A stretch of 64,000 nt of DNA from Paenibacillus alba (GCF_013204855.1 NZ_JABMKZ010000002.1:496001-560000); one strand, 5' to 3'. Positions 56,183 to 64,000 are shown, counted from the first letter of the stretch. Notes: a model not told the origin generated them from the sequence alone. Numbers and translations: made by a program.

Positions 56183-56529
56183 CCTCAGAGTTATGGTAGT
56201 TTAGCTAGCCCTAATTGATTCATTCGCTGAGATAATTCTTTTAAACTATGTTATTAAAGAAGGATGATATCCGGTAATCCTACTTGAAAATGCCATTGTT
56301 TCGACCGCTTAATAACCATTTCATTTAATCAGTTACATCAATCGGCAGGGTTAACTACCTACTGTCCCAAACAAATAAAGTACGTTTTGTAGATATCGCA
56401 GAATCTGAGTATTCAAAGAATAGGATACCCGGGATGGGCAATACCGTTAAGAATGGTCTCAGATTATAGTGCCATAGAAATCTAATATATCTTTATGCAC
56501 GTGTCATTTTTGGGGTACGGTTAAAGGTG

Positions 56530-56646
56530 TGTTTCGTAGTGCGGATGGTGGTGGGGTTAGTGCTCTAGCTGGTGGTGGGGCTGGTGGTTTGGTTCGTAGG
56601 GTAGTTGGTGGTGTGGTTCGTGCTGTGGCTGGTGCTGTGGTTCGTT
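56530..56646. repeat. G/T-rich tandem repeat, 24-bp period
   Basis: TGGTTCGT recurs at 56590, 56614 and 56638, and GGTGGTGGGG at 56547 and 56571, all 24 bases apart; a related TGTTTCGT at 56530 fits a 12-base sub-period. The unit resembles GTGTGGTTCGTGCTGTGGCT. It would encode a Val/Arg/Gly-rich eight-residue repeat in one frame, probably not translated. Confidence 0.7.
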
Positions 56647-56648
56647 GT

Positions 56649-56702
56649 GCGATGTCTGTCACTTTCTTTGAATGGTTTCCGCTCGAAAGTGAAAGACATC
56701 GC
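56649..56702. repeat. 18-bp inverted repeat downstream of the beta-galactosidase gene
   Basis: GCGATGTCTGTCACTTTC (56649-56666) and GAAAGTGAAAGACATCGC (56685-56702) are complementary with one mismatch around an 18-base loop. It begins 13 bases after the galactosidase stop and lacks a U tract, so it may be an mRNA-stabilising hairpin or an inefficient terminator. Confidence 0.65.
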
Positions 56703-56714
56703 TTGTTGGGGTGG

Positions 56715-58742
56715 TTAATTTTTTTCTAGGATTAGAACTCCTTTTGGCGGTAGGGTGATTTTGTTCTTGATTGGTTCCCCGGTTATGAGGTCTGTACCTG
56801 TTAGGTCGCCAAGTTCTATGCTTGTTGGTTGGTCATTATGATTTAAGACGAATAGGTAGGAATTGTTTGCTGTTGTTCTTGTTGTAACTTCTATACCGGC
56901 TACGGGCGGGATGGGTGCTGTGATGCCTTTTTCTTTGCATAGATTTCCGAGTAAGCCTTGTAAAAAGGCGGGTTCTGGGCTTGAAGCGACGTACCAGGCT
57001 TGTCCTGCGCCGAATTTGTTTACGGTTAGGACTGGCATTCCCTGATAAAATTCGCTGCCGTATACGGCAGCGACTTCTGCTCCTTCTGCATGGATTAAAT
57101 CACATAGCAATCCACATTGATATTGGCCGTGTAGTGCCCCCCATGACTCAGTGAGGACGATTTGGTTGCTTTGCTCTGGGAATAAGGCATCGATTTCTTC
57201 TGCCCAGATACCAAGTACTTTGCGCAGCTCGCCAGGATAGCCGCCGAGGGTTACGATATCGTTTTCGTTAACAATGCCGCTGAAGAAGGTGGTTAGGAAG
57301 GTTCCACCCTCATGAACGAAATGTTCTATTTGTTTAGCGAAGCCTTTTTTGACCATGTAGAGAACAGGTGCAATGATGATGTCGTAATTTGAGAAGTCTG
57401 CGTCTGTGCTGATGAGATTGGCTTGTATGTTTTGCTGAAAAAGGGCGTCATAGTATTTGTGGACTTCATCTACGTATTGGAGGGCAACGGTTGGCCCACT
57501 GGATAGTTCGACTGCCCACCGGTTTTCCCAATCATAGACGATTCCGACGCGAGTGTTGACTCTGGCATCCAGCAGTTTATCTGAGAGTGTTTGAAGTTCA
57601 GCGCCTAATTCTGCGCACTCGCGGAATACTCTTGTATGTTCATGACCACCGTGCTCGATGACGGCTCCATGGTATTTTTCACAGGCACCCACTGAGCGGC
57701 GCAGCTGAAAGAACATAACGGTATCTGCGCCGCGAGCAACGGCTTGGTAGCTCCAAAGCTTCATCACGCCTGGTCGCTTGAGCGAGTTGTAGGGCTGCCA
57801 GTTTTGCTGGCTTGGCGTTTGTTCCATCAGCATGAATGGCTGACCCTCTTTTAAACCGCGCATAAGATCATGGGTCATGGCTGTCAAGCTGATCGGCGTG
57901 TTGAAGGACGGATAATTGTCCCAAGAAATGACATCCAAATGCTTAGCCCATTTGAAATAGTCAAGTTCTTTATAGAGTCCCATCAAATTGGTTGTGATTG
58001 GGAGTTCGGGAGTATGTTTTTTAATAGCGTCGTATTCCAACTTGTAACAGTCGAGCAAACTATCCGACATAAATCGTCGATAATCTAATGAGATCCCTTG
58101 AAAGCAGGTATTGTCTCCTGCCCACTCTTCGGAAAGTGCATTCGGCGGAACGATGTCTTCCCAATCATAGAAGGTATGGCCCCAAAAATTGGTATTCCAA
58201 GCTTTATTGACTTGCCCCAAGGTTGCATATCGTGCTTGCAGCCAAGTGCGAAACCCGTCTGCACATTGGTCACAATAGCAATAACCTCCATACTCATTGG
58301 AAATGTGCCAGATCAGAATGGCGGGATGATCCTTGTAGCGCTCAGCTAGCTTTTCAGCTATACGTTCAGAGTATTTCCGATAAGTCGGGCTGTTCGGACA
58401 AGAATTGTGTCTTGCGCCAAATTTACGCTTGCGACCTTCAAAATCCACACGGAGTACATCCGGGTATTTGCGTGCCATCCAAGCCGGATGAGCCCCAGTG
58501 CTTGTAGCTAAACATACATATGTCCCACTTGCGTATAAACGCTCGATGATGTCATCCAGCCAAGTAAAATCATAGATATCTTCACTTGGCTGTAATAAAG
58601 CCCAAGAAAATACATTGATGGTAGCTACATCAATCCCTGCTAGTTTAAACATGCGTAAATCTTCATTCATGATTTCTTTGTCCCATTGTTCTGGGTTGTA
58701 ATCTCCGCCATACCAGATTTTTGGAAGTTTATCATTTATCAT
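56715..58742 (-). CDS. Beta-galactosidase, glycoside hydrolase family 42
   Basis: A 675-residue GH42 enzyme without signal peptide, so intracellular. The start is LPKIWYGGDYNPEQWDKEIM, the family N-terminus. The acid/base glutamate lies in LIWHISNEYGGYCYCDQC and the nucleophile in PFMLMEQTPSQQNWQPYNS. A trimerisation domain (about 395-600) and a C-terminal beta domain follow. ATG 58742 follows AGAGGTGTTTGCA. It is divergent from an AraC regulator over a shared operator, so galactoside induction is inferred. The exact linkage cleaved is unknown. Confidence 0.93.
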   Translation of the reverse strand: MINDKLPKIWYGGDYNPEQWDKEIMNEDLRMFKLAGIDVATINVFSWALLQPSEDIYDFTWLDDIIERLYASGTYVCLATSTGAHPAWMARKYPDVLRVDFEGRKRKFGARHNSCPNSPTYRKYSERIAEKLAERYKDHPAILIWHISNEYGGYCYCDQCADGFRTWLQARYATLGQVNKAWNTNFWGHTFYDWEDIVPPNALSEEWAGDNTCFQGISLDYRRFMSDSLLDCYKLEYDAIKKHTPELPITTNLMGLYKELDYFKWAKHLDVISWDNYPSFNTPISLTAMTHDLMRGLKEGQPFMLMEQTPSQQNWQPYNSLKRPGVMKLWSYQAVARGADTVMFFQLRRSVGACEKYHGAVIEHGGHEHTRVFRECAELGAELQTLSDKLLDARVNTRVGIVYDWENRWAVELSSGPTVALQYVDEVHKYYDALFQQNIQANLISTDADFSNYDIIIAPVLYMVKKGFAKQIEHFVHEGGTFLTTFFSGIVNENDIVTLGGYPGELRKVLGIWAEEIDALFPEQSNQIVLTESWGALHGQYQCGLLCDLIHAEGAEVAAVYGSEFYQGMPVLTVNKFGAGQAWYVASSPEPAFLQGLLGNLCKEKGITAPIPPVAGIEVTTRTTANNSYLFVLNHNDQPTSIELGDLTGTDLITGEPIKNKITLPPKGVLILEKN

Positions 58743-58765
58743 TGCAAACACCTCTTTATTTCTTG

Positions 58766-58834
58766 AAGGATATAAGAATAAATACATTGTATTGGATTCC
58801 GAATCATCTTAAAATATAATATTCTTGTATCCTT
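58766..58834. promoter_or_regulatory. Concentric palindromic operator between galactosidase and AraC genes
   Basis: AAGGATATAAGAATA (58766-58780) and TATTCTTGTATCCTT (58820-58834) are inverted with one mismatch. An inner perfect palindrome GATTCCGAATC (58795-58805) shares the same centre, base 58800. A TATAAT at 58836-58841 for the regulator and TACAAT on the minus strand (58788-58783) for the galactosidase flank or lie within it. Confidence 0.7.
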
Positions 58835-58865
58835 ATATAATAAAATGGAACAGGAATGTGGCGAT

Positions 58866-59687
58866 ATGCACACAAGATATGAATTGACGCCTTCCACAGC
58901 GCAACCGCTTCCAATTTTTATCGAAAGTATTGGGCACCATGAAGATCAGGAAAAAATAATAAGACCTGAGGGGATTCCTAATTATCACTGGCTGCAAACT
59001 TATGAGGGTGAAGGCGAATTTATGATGGGAGGGAAAAAACATCACTTAACGAAAGGTTCAGGGGTGTTATTACTTCCTGGAATACCTCACTCTTATTGGG
59101 CTGTGACGGACAAGTGGTGTACGCAATATGTTACGTTTAGGGGAAGTTGTGCGGAGGCTATTTTGAACACATTGGAGTTGAATGAGTCTGCTGTTTATCG
59201 TTGGGATGAACAAGGATCTCTGGAATTGGAAATAGAACGCATGTTAACGAGCTTAGCTACCGAAAATGATTATTCCGGTTATGATGCTTCAGCAGATTTG
59301 TACCGATTTTTCATTCAGCTTAAAAAACAAGGTCAAATCAATAATCGGATTTCGATAAGTAACCAAATGCGGCATTTACAGCCTCTGCTAGATTGGCTAG
59401 ACGTGCATTATGATAACCCAGACACGGGTCTTGAACAGATGGCTGAAGTTCTCAAAGTAACGCCCAGACACTTGAATACGTTGTTTCAGCACGCTTTCGG
59501 ACTTTCGCCTTATTCCTATTTAATTCGAATGCGGCTCCGTAAGTCGAAGGAAATGTTACTGAGTCATAGACAACTGACGATTACTGATATCGCTAAAGGT
59601 GTCGGTTTTCGTGATGTCAGCCATTTTGTGGCCAGTTTCCGAAAACAGATTGGGCTCACGCCTGAAAAATTCCGGCAGATGAATTAG
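58866..59687 (+). CDS. AraC-family transcriptional regulator
   Basis: A 273-residue regulator. The N-terminal half is a sugar-sensing cupin-like domain (YHWLQTYEGEGEFMMGGKKH, GVLLLPGIPHSYWAVTDKW). The C-terminal AraC DNA-binding domain has two helix-turn-helix units: DTGLEQMAEVLKVTPRHLNT and LTITDIAKGVGFRDVSHFVA, ending FRKQIGLTPEKFRQ. ATG 58866 follows AGGAATG; an ATG 21 bases upstream has no site. It most likely controls the divergent GH42 gene and itself. Confidence 0.92.
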   Translation: MHTRYELTPSTAQPLPIFIESIGHHEDQEKIIRPEGIPNYHWLQTYEGEGEFMMGGKKHHLTKGSGVLLLPGIPHSYWAVTDKWCTQYVTFRGSCAEAILNTLELNESAVYRWDEQGSLELEIERMLTSLATENDYSGYDASADLYRFFIQLKKQGQINNRISISNQMRHLQPLLDWLDVHYDNPDTGLEQMAEVLKVTPRHLNTLFQHAFGLSPYSYLIRMRLRKSKEMLLSHRQLTITDIAKGVGFRDVSHFVASFRKQIGLTPEKFRQMN

Positions 59688-59776
59688 GAGCTGAAGAAAG
59701 GATTTTAGATTTCCTTCCAAATGGTTTATAATAAAAATATAGTTACTATTTTTTTATCAAAGGAGTCTGAATTCAC

Positions 59777-60406
59777 TTGATTATAGAAATTTTTCAGGAT
59801 GTCGTCTGTCCTTGGTGCCGGATCGGCAAAAAGAATTTAATGGATGCGCTCGCCGAATTTACAGCTGAGCCCGTTGAGGTTCATTACCGCGCTTATCAGC
59901 TCGACCCCTCGACGCCAGAGGAGGGGTCTCCTTTCCGCGATGTCATGGTTAAGAAAATGCGCGCAGATGAGGATCGATTGAATGGCATGCTGCAGCAAGT
60001 AACAGATGCAGGCAAAGCTTCCGGCTTGCATTTCGATTTCTCCAAAGTGGAAAAAATGCCAAATACGCTAAAAGCACATCAGCTTATCGCAATCGCACCT
60101 ACAGAGAACAAAAAAGAGCTTGTTGACGCTATTTTTCAAGCCTACTTTGAAGATGGAAAAGATATCGGGCAGGTTGATGTTTTGCTTGAGCTTGCTGAAC
60201 AGCTTGGCTTGAACCGATCACAACTAGCAGCGTCTCTGCTCGCCAAGGAAGGTCTGGAAGCCGTTGAGGGTGATCTGGCATTTGCTAGTCAGGCCGGTGT
60301 GACTGGGGTTCCCTTTTTCGTTATTAACGGGAAATACGCGTTAACAGGAGCGCAGCCATCCGCTACCTTCTCACAGGTTTTACAGCAGATCAGCGAGGAA
60401 TCTTAA
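59777..60406 (+). CDS. DsbA-family (FrnE-like) oxidoreductase
   Basis: A 209-residue thioredoxin-fold protein with an inserted helical domain. The active site is DVVCPWCRIGKKNL (CPWC), and the cis-Pro loop is ASQAGVTGVPFFVINGKYA. No signal peptide, so cytosolic, as is usual for the FrnE/polyketide-synthesis type subgroup. The start is TTG 59777 after AAAGGAG at a longish distance; no ATG is available. The substrate is unknown. Confidence 0.9.
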   Translation: MIIEIFQDVVCPWCRIGKKNLMDALAEFTAEPVEVHYRAYQLDPSTPEEGSPFRDVMVKKMRADEDRLNGMLQQVTDAGKASGLHFDFSKVEKMPNTLKAHQLIAIAPTENKKELVDAIFQAYFEDGKDIGQVDVLLELAEQLGLNRSQLAASLLAKEGLEAVEGDLAFASQAGVTGVPFFVINGKYALTGAQPSATFSQVLQQISEES

Positions 60407-60427
60407 TTCTTTCTATATATTGCAAAT

Positions 60428-60466
60428 AAAAAGCCGACTTCTCTTTGCAAGAGGAGTCGGCTTTTT
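60428..60466. terminator. Bidirectional terminator
   Basis: AAAAAGCCGACT with CTCTT pairs to AGAGG and AGTCGGCTTTTT, flanked by A and T runs on both sides, between convergent genes. Confidence 0.9.
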
Positions 60467-60471
60467 CGGCT

Positions 60472-61158
60472 TCAAGACTTAAACACAAAATTCCTGGCTA
60501 TATAAAGCACCGGTGTCGATGCAATGGATATAACGAATTTAATTCCGTACGTGGTTAAGAAGATCTGCAGCCACACATTCCAATCATAAACACCCGCGAA
60601 AGCAATGGTGCAAAACACAAAAGAATCGACCAGTTGACTGATCCCGGTAGAGCCATTATTGCGAATCCAAAGCTGGTTTCGCGCTGAGAAGAGCTTTTTC
60701 AAATACGTGTAAATTCTTACGTCCAGGAACTGGCTGATCAAGTATGCTGTCAAACTGCCAAGCGCAATCCGCGGCAAAAGACCAAAAATCGTTTCCAGGG
60801 ATGACTGAGCTGCTAGCCCAAAATCACTAGCCTGGGGAGTGAACTTCATCGCCATCTGCATAATGATGATGGTCATAATCAGCGTGAAAAAACCGAACCA
60901 AACCGCTTTTTTCGCTTCTTTTTCCCCGTACTTCTCGTTGAGCAAGTCCGTTGTCAAATAAATCGTGCCATACATGGTATTCCCAAGGGTCATAACCAGA
61001 CCAAACATATCAATGGTCTTAACCACTTGGATGTTAGCCAGAACGGTAGCTACCCCTACCCATGCATACAGGCCTTGCTTGCCAAACATGCGATAGCAAA
61101 TGAGAAACAGCACAAAATTAACGAGGACGAATCCTACGCCCCATACAAAATTAAACAT
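60472..61158 (-). CDS. Queuosine precursor transporter, YhhQ/VUT family
   Basis: A 228-residue membrane protein with about six helices: FNFVWGVGFVLVNFVLFLIC, GNTMYGTIYLTTDLLNEKYG with the family motif TDLLNEKYGEKEAKKAVW, LGSLTAYLISQFLDVRIYTY and RNNGSTGISQLVDSFVFCTI. YhhQ imports queuine precursors such as preQ0 and preQ1 for tRNA modification. ATG 61158 follows GGGGG; the long frame beyond it is not supported. A probable preQ1 riboswitch overlaps the ribosome site. Confidence 0.9.
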   Translation of the reverse strand: MFNFVWGVGFVLVNFVLFLICYRMFGKQGLYAWVGVATVLANIQVVKTIDMFGLVMTLGNTMYGTIYLTTDLLNEKYGEKEAKKAVWFGFFTLIMTIIIMQMAMKFTPQASDFGLAAQSSLETIFGLLPRIALGSLTAYLISQFLDVRIYTYLKKLFSARNQLWIRNNGSTGISQLVDSFVFCTIAFAGVYDWNVWLQIFLTTYGIKFVISIASTPVLYIARNFVFKS

Positions 61159-61163
61159 TCTAA

Positions 61164-61203
61164 TCCCCCTAGTTTTGATAACGCGGGAAGTTCCCGAACC
61201 GCG
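61164..61203 (-). promoter_or_regulatory. Probable preQ1-I riboswitch overlapping the ribosome-binding site
   Basis: On the minus strand stem CGCGG (61203-61199) pairs with CCGCG (61186-61182). The loop starts TTCGGGAAC and the A-rich tail reads TTATCAAAACTAGGGGG. Tail and spacing resemble the small preQ1 aptamers, especially the Thermoanaerobacter type with its AAAACAAGGG end. The terminal G run is the ribosome site, so translation would be blocked when preQ1 binds. The loop departs from the strict consensus. Confidence 0.55.
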
Positions 61204-61347
61204 GCTTCGCTTTGCAAAGCGATGTTGATTATAACATGAAGGGATTAGGTTGTGGCAATTTTTTTTCAATGAGGTATCTTTCATCTTTTCAACAGATATA
61301 AGATAATGGACGAATGGCATGGCATATCTAGAACAGGAGTCCAACGA

Positions 61348-63447
61348 ATGACTACTTTACTAACTACACTTAAGCATCTACCCTCGCGTATTTTGATCCT
61401 TATTTTGCCTTTTTTATTAATGGGCATGGTCGAATTTTTGGAGAGAGGCACTTATGAAGAGCTGCACAAATGGGTGATGAGCCACCCGCTTTCTATGGTG
61501 CTTGCCTACTTCGTGGTCGGTACTTTGTATCTCTTTTTAATCGCGGTATCCGCAAGAATTCAGCTCTCATTTTGGCTGCTGTGCGTTATTTTGCTTCCAC
61601 TTGGTGCGATAAGCGGCAGTAAATTAAAAGCCATAGGCGCTCCCTATTATCCGTGGGATTTATTTTTTAACAATCAAATTATGGCGTACAAGACTTTTCT
61701 GTATGGGTATTTAAACATTCGAATTATTGGAACCCTGATCGTCTTTGTCGTCGTTACTGCCCTTTTATTCTATTTGCTAAATCTCAATAAGCGCTTGCGC
61801 ATTCAATTGACGTGGATTGAGCGTACTATTTACGCTGTTATCGCAATAGTGATGGCAACGAGTCTATACATGGACAAGCCCATTCCATTCATGAATGCCT
61901 ATGGCATCTATACGGTACCGTGGGATCAAACGATTACGTATGACGAAAATGGCTACCTTTTTTCATCCGTACAGATGCTTGGGTTTTTGAATGTTGCCAA
62001 ACCAGACGGTTACAGCAAAAAAGCAGTCGCCTCCATTCTGGATCAGATTCCAGAACCAAAAACAGCGAGTGGCAAAAAGCCGAACATTATAGTCATGCTT
62101 GGTGAATCATTCATGGATCCTACTGTCATGAAAAATATCACGTTTAGCCGCGACCCGATTCCAAATTTACATCAACTACAGAAAACGTTCACGAGCGGCT
62201 TGATGTTGTCTCCCCAATTCGGCGGCAGTACGGCCAATGTTGAATTCGAAGTGCTTTCTGGCAATTCTATGCGATTTTTCGGGAAATCGCCTGATAAAAT
62301 ATTGCCTTATATCCAATACATGAACCATGGCGTGGATTCATTAGCCAGTATTGCAACGAGGCAGGGATATACGGCTACATCCATTAATCCTTTTTTCAGT
62401 TATTTCTTTGATAGTAGAAAAGTGTACAAGCATTTTGGTTTCTCCAGGTTTATTTCCAGTGAATTTTTCCCGAATGATTTTGAGGGGCCCAACTATGCGG
62501 ACCGGGCTGTGGTGAAGAAAATTATCGAGGAAACGGAGAAAAGTTCGGGACCTGACTTTGTTTTTGCCAACACGATGGAAAACCATCATCCTTTTAAGCC
62601 CGGCAAATTTGCCCAAAATACGATTGAAGTGACTGGGGATATTAGTTCGGAATCCAAAGGTATTCTAGAAACTTATGCCCAAGGGATATCCGGCACAGAC
62701 AAAGCGCTGCAATCTTTGGTGGACTATTATACGAAAAAGGGTGAACCTACCATTATCCTCTTTTTTGGAGATCATTTTCCATTCTTCGAAGAAGACTACA
62801 AGGTGTATCGGGATGCCAAATATGTCCTTCCAAATGATCCTGATTTGTACACAAAAACACATTACACGCCTTTTCTGATATGGAACAATTTCCTGCCAGC
62901 TGAGCAGGAGCAATTAAATCTCAAGCTAAGTCCTTCGTTCTTGGGGCCTACACTGCTTCATATGGCAGGCATTCAAGGCAGCTACTATACGGATTATCTC
63001 TATGAACTATCGCAAAAAATCCCGGTTATTCCGCCGCAGGACATGTGGGATAAGTATGGTATTCAAAACAAGGATCTAGCTGATTACATGAAGCTGCAAT
63101 ATGATAATTTGTTTGGCGGTCACTACGGATACGAAGCGAAAGGCATCAAAAATACGATTGTACAGCCTGGATATGTTCTAGGTTACGGAGATCCTATCAT
63201 TTCTAAGGTCCTACGAAGCGAAAATAAGTTACAGGTCATAGGTACCCCTTTCTATTCCTCCTGTAACGTCTATATTGATGGCTTAGCTTTCAAATCAAAT
63301 TTTGACGGTGAGGACTCCCTTTTTGTGGATCTTTCCGATTCGGACAACCCTCGTTTAGAGGAAAGCAAGCCGCATCAAGTAGAGGTTCGCATTTATGATG
63401 ATAAAAAGATGAAGATTGGTCAATCCAATTTCTATCCTCTCCCCTAG
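61348..63447 (+). CDS. LtaS-type lipoteichoic acid synthase / phosphoglycerol transferase
   Basis: A 699-residue enzyme. Five N-terminal membrane helices (residues 10-185) are followed by an extracellular sulfatase-fold domain: NIIVMLGESFMDPTVMKNIT, then GGSTANVEFEVLSG with the catalytic threonine, and LFFGDHFPFFEEDYKVY with metal ligands Asp and His. It transfers glycerol phosphate from phosphatidylglycerol to build lipoteichoic acid or a related polymer. The last 90 residues form an extra beta domain. ATG 61348 follows ACAGGAGTCCAACGA. Single gene, divergent from the transporter. Confidence 0.9.
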   Translation: MTTLLTTLKHLPSRILILILPFLLMGMVEFLERGTYEELHKWVMSHPLSMVLAYFVVGTLYLFLIAVSARIQLSFWLLCVILLPLGAISGSKLKAIGAPYYPWDLFFNNQIMAYKTFLYGYLNIRIIGTLIVFVVVTALLFYLLNLNKRLRIQLTWIERTIYAVIAIVMATSLYMDKPIPFMNAYGIYTVPWDQTITYDENGYLFSSVQMLGFLNVAKPDGYSKKAVASILDQIPEPKTASGKKPNIIVMLGESFMDPTVMKNITFSRDPIPNLHQLQKTFTSGLMLSPQFGGSTANVEFEVLSGNSMRFFGKSPDKILPYIQYMNHGVDSLASIATRQGYTATSINPFFSYFFDSRKVYKHFGFSRFISSEFFPNDFEGPNYADRAVVKKIIEETEKSSGPDFVFANTMENHHPFKPGKFAQNTIEVTGDISSESKGILETYAQGISGTDKALQSLVDYYTKKGEPTIILFFGDHFPFFEEDYKVYRDAKYVLPNDPDLYTKTHYTPFLIWNNFLPAEQEQLNLKLSPSFLGPTLLHMAGIQGSYYTDYLYELSQKIPVIPPQDMWDKYGIQNKDLADYMKLQYDNLFGGHYGYEAKGIKNTIVQPGYVLGYGDPIISKVLRSENKLQVIGTPFYSSCNVYIDGLAFKSNFDGEDSLFVDLSDSDNPRLEESKPHQVEVRIYDDKKMKIGQSNFYPLP

Positions 63448-63454
63448 TCATGAC

Positions 63455-63507
63455 AAAACCCCCTTTGGAATAGGATGAAAGCATATCCTGTTCCAGGGGG
63501 GTTTTGG
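63455..63507 (+). terminator. Long hairpin between the LtaS gene and the YmaF-like gene
   Basis: AAAACCCCC and GGAATAGGAT pair with ATATCCTGTTCC and GGGGGGTTTT around a short loop. Only four T follow before GGGC and the next ATG. The 3' arm contains the GGGGGG ribosome site of the next gene. Confidence 0.7.
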
Positions 63508-63509
63508 GC

Positions 63510-63893
63510 ATGACTTCTTGCATTCCGCCTGCTCATGTGCATTTCTTCAAGAGCATCACTTCAGAAGAGTTGAAGCATCATCATCTACTAAGGGTTTATA
63601 CGTTCAGTGTAAACGGAACTGCCAATGATGGTCATGTTCATCAGTATCAAGGCATCACGGGCATTCGCTATGGGCACTATCATAACTATTTCGGAATATC
63701 TGGACCCGCCATTGCCCTTCAGAATGGCACTCATATTCATCTGCTTGAAGGGATTGTTGAATTGAATGCCTACAATACATCCCGTTCCGGCGCCCTGGTC
63801 CAATCGGCCAAGGCAGATGGCCTGATTACTGAGCTCCATCAGCATTCCTACTCAGGCTACTCGACGATTGGTATGGCCTACGAGCCCTGGTGA
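63510..63893 (+). CDS. YmaF-family protein
   Basis: A 127-residue protein rich in His in pairs: PPAHVHFFKSITSEE, NDGHVHQYQGITGIRYGHYH, NGTHIHLLEGIVELN, TELHQHSYSGYSTIGMAYEP. Regular HxH motifs spaced by about 25 residues suggest a metal-binding beta-repeat. It matches the YmaF family of Bacilli, function unknown. ATG 63510 is chosen, with GGGGGG eight bases upstream; TTG 63504 is too close. The ribosome site is part of the preceding hairpin. Confidence 0.8.
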   Translation: MTSCIPPAHVHFFKSITSEELKHHHLLRVYTFSVNGTANDGHVHQYQGITGIRYGHYHNYFGISGPAIALQNGTHIHLLEGIVELNAYNTSRSGALVQSAKADGLITELHQHSYSGYSTIGMAYEPW

Positions 63894-64000
63894 GATTCGA
63901 TTCGAAGCGACCACTCGAATGTGAAGGTTTCGCCAGAAGCTAAACCTTGCGCACCGGATAGCTCCGGTTTAATAGGCTCATTGAACACGTTCATGATGCT
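63878..64000 (-). CDS. C-terminal end of an unknown protein running in from the right edge
   Basis: A 40-codon open frame on the minus strand enters at 64000 and stops at TAG 63878. The end reads GAQGLASGETFTFEWSLRIE and finishes SHQGS. It overlaps the end of the YmaF-like gene by 16 bases, tail to tail. Codon composition looks acceptable, but with so little sequence the reality of the gene is uncertain and I cannot name it. Confidence 0.4.
   Translation of the reverse strand, partial: SIMNVFNEPIKPELSGAQGLASGETFTFEWSLRIESHQGS

Larger units (their letters stand above)
55541..56714. other. Gene-poor 1.17 kb stretch
   Basis: Apart from the two tandem-repeat arrays and one inverted repeat listed separately, I see no convincing gene, RNA or promoter. 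55541-55740 and 56183-56500 are AT-rich without long frames. Frames of 84 and 66 codons on the plus strand follow only from the repeat composition. Confidence 0.6.

Noticed and set aside
56529..56729. 66-codon Gly/Val/Arg frame over the 24-bp repeat
   Set aside because: Composition follows from the G/T repeat; no ribosome site; the frame continues into the inverted repeat and the 3' end of the galactosidase gene.

Overview
The window comes from a spore-forming member of the Bacillota, most likely Paenibacillus or a close relative. The central block keeps the Bacillus subtilis order mntR - yqhQ/yqhR - aroQ - yqhT - efp - yqhV - spoIIIAA-AH - accB - accC - asp23 - nusB - folD - xseA - xseB - ispA - dxs - tlyA - argR - recN - spoIVB - spo0A. 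It differs in carrying amaP and a DUF2273 gene beside asp23, and in having lysC, a DUF441 gene and comA/comB between efp and yqhV. Strong AGGAGG-type ribosome sites, frequent TTG and GTG starts, T-box, cobalamin and probable preQ1 riboswitches, and Spo0A, SigH, SigE and SigK-type promoter motifs all fit this assignment. I ran no database search; the genus is inferred.

Region 1 (1-10215, minus strand) is a ten-gene anaerobic cobalamin (corrin ring) operon: cbiH60, cbiX, cbiJ, cbiC, cbiD, cbiET, cbiL, cbiF, cbiG and cbiA, with cbiA running off the left edge. It lies behind one adenosylcobalamin riboswitch followed by an intrinsic terminator. cbiH is fused to a [4Fe-4S] nitrite/sulfite-reductase-like domain and cbiX has an extreme His/Asp tail.

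Region 2 (10270-15880) is accessory. It holds a guanylate-kinase-like protein with an altered P-loop, a metallo-beta-lactamase-fold hydrolase, membrane proteins, a small membrane peptide paired with an XRE regulator, a secreted thermonuclease, and two YjcZ-type micropeptide genes whose promoters share a SigK-like core and an overlapping GerE-like box. A degenerate repeat cluster lies before spo0A.

Region 3 (15879-37621, minus) is the sporulation and housekeeping block. spo0A has a SigH promoter flanked by Spo0A boxes. spoIVB, recN, argR, tlyA, isoprenoid genes (dxs, ispA), xseAB, folD, nusB, the Asp23/AmaP envelope-stress module, acetyl-CoA carboxylase subunits (accBC) and the complete spoIIIA channel operon follow.

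Region 4 (37691-54752) contains sulfolactate genes comA/comB, DUF441, lysC, efp, a Xaa-Pro peptidase, aroQ, yqhR/yqhQ, a patatin-like lipase, mntR, splB, a Zur-type zinc uptake operon (znuACB) continuing into ccdA, metG behind a T-box, and yidD.

Region 5 (54842-64000) is more variable. It has a zinc-ribbon protein resembling only the N-terminus of IS1595 transposases, a 1.17 kb gene-poor stretch with two different minisatellites (26 bp and 24 bp periods), a GH42 beta-galactosidase divergent from an AraC regulator across a concentric palindrome, a DsbA/FrnE-like oxidoreductase, a queuosine-precursor transporter behind a probable preQ1 riboswitch, an LtaS-type enzyme, and a YmaF-like protein whose ribosome site is folded into the preceding hairpin.

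I found no rRNA or tRNA gene, intact insertion sequence, prophage or CRISPR array.
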